The notes beneath the pieces were generated by a model that was not told the DNA's origin, did not search any database, and saw nothing but the letters and a program-made list of their open reading frames with translations. 64,000 nucleotides of DNA from Wallemia ichthyophaga EXF-994 (Eukaryota > Basidiomycota > Wallemiomycetes > Wallemiales > Wallemiaceae), in assembly GCF_000400465.1 (NCBI RefSeq), contig NW_008806282.1, positions 1 to 64,000 of the forward strand, given 5' to 3'. Numbering within the stretch: the first letter of the stretch is position 1; the number at the start of each line of letters is the position of its first letter. Made by a program: the position numbers and the translations under genes. Positions 61,112-64,000 of this stretch are shown here, one piece after another.

Positions 61112-61274
61112 GTCTTATTGGTTTTGATTTTCACATGGCATGCAAAGTTTCTTAAAATCACATTGCACATTGCACCCTGATGCAGTTACAAACTTGGGAG
61201 GCTTTTAGTTGTTATTTGAATATTTCACATCTTTTCATACAAGGTTAAAGCAAGAATTGCACTCAAGCAACAGA

Positions 61275-63113
61275 TCACTTGGCCTTACGCTTGAGAAGAC
61301 TGTCACCGTAAAGCTTCTTGGCGTACTGCTCTTTCATTCTTGCCATGCATTCCTTGTTGGCTTCCTTCTCATCAATCATAGGCTCTGGATAGTCTTTCCC
61401 GATTTTCTGAAAATGTGTTAGATCGTCCTCCTACGCATGGCTCACTCACACATCCAGCCTTCTTCTGCACATCTTCAGGTGCTTCCCAAGGCTTGTAGAT
61501 ATATTTGTCCGGATATTCCTTCAGCTCTGGTACGTACTTCCTGACTAATTTGCCCGTCTTGTCATATTTGGAGGGAAAGGTCGTCATACCATAATTTCTG
61601 TAGTATTGGTGGAAAAATGCTGAACAAGATAACCACATCCAATTGCCAGCGTTGGAAGCTGGGTCTTGGTCAACCAAGTACCTATCAAATACCTCAGCAC
61701 CTCTCTCCCAGCTAATATACAATTGACCTCGGGTGAGGAAACCCGCAACACAGTGTCTGGCGAGATGGTGCATCCAGCCTTCTTGCTTGAGCTGACGCAT
61801 AGCCGCATCGACCCATGGAAATCCTGTGTTGCCATGCTTCCACTTCTCGAGAGCTTCCTCGTCCTCTTTCGATCCTTTTGGACGGGGGAAAATCTTCTCA
61901 CCATCCTCGTCATAAGCGTTGCAGAGCTTCCAGTCTATGACTCTGCATATTTTATTCCCTCTTATCTGTCCGAAAGGCTTTCCAATGCCCAGTTGAGCTG
62001 CGAAATACATCTCTCTAAAGATAAGTTGTCCTGGAAGATTTTCAGGCTCGGAGCTAGTTTCGCCATCATAGTTCTCCATCAGATCAACGACCCTCCAGTA
62101 GAACTCACGCACACCCAACGCGCCGAACTTTATATAGGGCGACAATTGTGTAGTGGCCGGAGGATCGTACTCTGAGGGAGATGTTTGAGGCTTGCGGAAT
62201 GTAGCTGTTGCGTCCTTATCTTTGATCCACTTGTCAAGACGTCTAAGTGCCTCATCTTCACCACCAGGAATCTGCGTAGTTGCATCCTCTGAATCCAGAC
62301 CCAACTCTTCCAGAGAAGGTGGTTCCAGTGAGTCTTTTGGGCCTGTAACTGAGTCGTAAGCCGTCATCTTGCCCTTGCGATGCTCTTCGTTGACGTCATG
62401 ATCTGACTTTACCTTTTTAACTTCCTTTTTAATTGCATCCAACTTGAGATCATCTGCTTTTGGCACATCTTTTGGTGCTTGAAGGGGACGCTCGATTTTC
62501 ATATCCTTAGCCGCGGCTTTGAAAGCCGTTGCAGATGTAATTGTCTTACCCTTCTGCTTTTCAACGATGGCGTCGATATCGTAAAGTGTGTGTCCAGTGA
62601 TATCTAAAACTTCCACGTTTGCATCTTTTGCTAGTTTCTTGATACTTTCGTCGCGCTCGATCGCGTATGGCGCTGGATCCTGCAGCTGTCAGGGCGCGTT
62701 TGACTGACGTCATAGATACCCACTTTTTCATAAACAAGGTGTGTGATATTCCACTGCTTGAATAGCACAGGGAATAGGTCGGCTGGGGCAGCTCTAAACA
62801 CGTGAAGCTTGTTGCCCATCTTGCTCAGTTTTTTGTCTATCTCTTTCATGGACTCGGTCAGGAATTTGTATCTGCTGAGTGAGATGGAGCAGCGAGATGA
62901 GAGTTGGCCTACCTATTTGGACCAACTGGGCATTCAAAGTTGAAGTAGGGATCCCAGGTCCATACCTTTACTCAATCAGGGACGAAAAGTACCGATAAAA
63001 CCTAAACCTACGGGGAAGAACACCTCAGGCTTGAGTTCCAATCCTTTTAGAAGCGCAGGTGCATCGTGCAACCTCAAGTCAGTTCTAAACCAGTGTAATA
63101 CGCGTGCTGGCAT
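61275..63113 (-). CDS. (6-4) photolyase/animal-type cryptochrome
   Basis: A flavoprotein of the cryptochrome/photolyase family, most likely repairing UV-induced (6-4) photoproducts with blue light. About six exons give about 610 residues. It starts MPARVLHWFRTDLRLHD, with the antenna-domain blocks VWTWDPYFNFECPVGPNRYKF and THLVYEKDPAPYA. The FAD-binding part has PGQLIFREMYFAAQLG and the (6-4)-specific catalytic His pair in MHHLARHCVAGFLTRG. The DPASNAGNWMWLSCSAFF block follows. A Lys/Asp-rich insertion (KKVKSDHDVNEEHRKGK) lies between the domains. There is no long cryptochrome C-terminal tail, and it ends LLKRKAK, which favours a repair enzyme. Confidence 0.93.
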
Positions 63114-63363
63114 TAGTGTGGCGTGAGTGGTGAGTGAAGGAAGATAATCTTAGCTGAGAATCAAATAGATTACGTTATGACATTCAAAGTATATTTATGA
63201 CAATGTATTTGAAAATGCTGATTTTTGCTAAGTGTCCGTCTAATTAAGTTATTCTAGGTAATGATCACTAATGATCACGCTTTTAGGTTGTCTAATAAGA
63301 ATTATCGCAAGTTTAATCGTATATTGGGTTACTATGCAGGTAGTTTTTAGATTGTAAAGGTCT

Positions 63364-64000
63364 TCAAACTCTCTCCCACTCTTCAGGTTCGGGCCAACGA
63401 GAAGTAAACCAATTGCCCATCAATTCATTGATTGCGGGTATGTCTTTCTCCTTCTTGACGTCATCATTAAGGCAGATAAATGTGGTATCTTGGTGTGTAT
63501 CTGCCATATCAAGTTGCTGTTTTAGTTGAGATGGATTGTACACTTTCGTGAACTGTGACGGCGTTTCACCAAATACGTGGTTGTATCTCATTATCAGCCT
63601 TGCTGCAAATGACCTGGGTGACGTTTCCCCGTCTAAGACAGTGTTCAATTTAAAATCAGCGTCGTGCCAGTCGTCGTTCAGTGGAAGATTTGGAACCCCA
63701 CTAAACTGTTTAAGGCTGTCTTTAGGTGGTAGAAAGATTTCCAAACCTTTGCTACCTCCTTGTGAGATTAACTGAGTGATTACTAACCCTTCTGTCAGCT
63801 GCATCGGGATATTCCGAAAGTACTTACTGCAATCACCGCAATCACCATATTGTTCGAATGCAATATGCTTAAACAACTCTTCGGCTGTACTTCCTTGCTT
63901 GAAGCATTGCTCTTTTGTAATTGTGCAAGCTTTCAACCGTTTATCATCTCTCAAATCAGGCCACCCATGGCGACTGAGCAATCTATGCCATATTTGTCGA
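63364..64000 (-). CDS. Stealth-family glycan phosphotransferase (3' part, runs off the window)
   Basis: The C-terminal part of a Stealth-domain protein. Homologues include the human GlcNAc-1-phosphotransferase GNPTAB, fungal xylosyl- and mannosyl-phosphotransferases and bacterial capsule enzymes. At least 205 residues are visible and the frame is open at position 64000. SFAARLIMRYNHVFGE resembles the CR3-type block, and FICLNDDVKKEKD with a WPEPEEWERV end resembles CR4, where GNPTAB has FFCLNDNID. A Cys-containing stretch (GDCGDCSKYF) may form a disulfide or spacer. It probably acts in the Golgi on cell-wall or capsule glycans. The catalytic CR1/CR2 part lies outside the window. Confidence 0.75.
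   Translation of the reverse strand, partial: RQIWHRLLSRHGWPDLRDDKRLKACTITKEQCFKQGSTAEELFKHIAFEQYGDCGDCSKYFRNIPMQLTEGLVITQLISQGGSKGLEIFLPPKDSLKQFSGVPNLPLNDDWHDADFKLNTVLDGETSPRSFAARLIMRYNHVFGETPSQFTKVYNPSQLKQQLDMADTHQDTTFICLNDDVKKEKDIPAINELMGNWFTSRWPEPEEWERV

Overview
The window is a gene-dense stretch of a nuclear fungal genome. Nearly every gene is interrupted by short introns of about 40-55 bases with GTGAGT-like donors, CTGAC/CTAAC branch sites and AG acceptors. The proteins include complex I assembly (NDUFAF2-type), a urease accessory protein, Het-C, a Stealth-family glycan phosphotransferase, Rax2, a Snt1-like SANT protein and a (6-4) photolyase. Together these fit a filamentous or dimorphic basidiomycete with a compact genome. 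A Wallemia-like organism is my best guess, from compactness, moderate GC and intron style, but it is not proven by the sequence. About 35 protein genes fit in 64 kb, mostly as divergent pairs with 40-200 bp between starts, or convergent pairs with 5-55 bp between stops.

Layout. 0.3-6.6 kb: a two-RRM protein (-), a CHCHD2/Mix17-like protein (+), a Gag-like orphan (+), a GPI-anchored Kre9-like wall protein (-) and ESCRT-III Snf7 (-). 6.7-15.3 kb: cohesin SMC3 (+), asparaginyl-tRNA synthetase (+), eIF2D/Tma64 (-) and histone H4 (-). 15.5-20.3 kb: an HSL-type lipase with a long disordered tail (+) and the DEAD-box decapping activator Dhh1 (+). 20.4-26.4 kb: a small orphan (+), the mRNA-export adaptor Yra1/ALYREF with an unusually long intron (-), a second small orphan (+), a Snt1/NCoR-like SANT protein (-) and Ubc4 with nine exons (+). 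26.7-34.2 kb: EXO1 (+), Het-C (+) and a decaying DEAD-box (Dbp5-like) locus (+). 34.3-41.4 kb: a three-RRM Gbp2-like protein (-), the prenyltransferase alpha subunit RAM2 (+), the urea transporter DUR3 (-) and protein phosphatase 5 (+). 41.7-49 kb: Rax2 with a C-terminal SH3 domain (+), an oxysterol-binding protein (-) and the splicing factor Bud31 (-). 49-55 kb: NDUFAF2-like (-) head to head with ATP10 (+), the rRNA-modifying enzyme Tsr3 (-), a bHLH factor (+), UreF (+) and an orphan (-). 55.6-64 kb: a GH3 beta-glucosidase (-), RIC8 (-), a (6-4) photolyase (-) and the 3' part of a Stealth gene (-) that runs off the right edge.

Functional themes. mRNA export and fate recurs: two Gbp2-like RRM proteins, ALYREF, Dhh1, Bud31 and a Dbp5-like relic. 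Urea use appears twice: DUR3, with a tight cluster of GATA sites in its promoter, and UreF. SMC3 and EXO1 each have an ACGCGT (MluI box) just upstream, as expected of S-phase genes. No prophage, CRISPR, insertion sequence, intact transposon, rRNA or convincing tRNA was seen. The points most worth a second look are the long ALYREF intron, the DEAD-box relic, the Rax2-SH3 architecture, the Gag-like host gene, the split EXO1 start codon and the NDUFAF2/ATP10 shared promoter. Exon structures were spliced by eye from frame continuity and known family sequence, so single junctions may be off.
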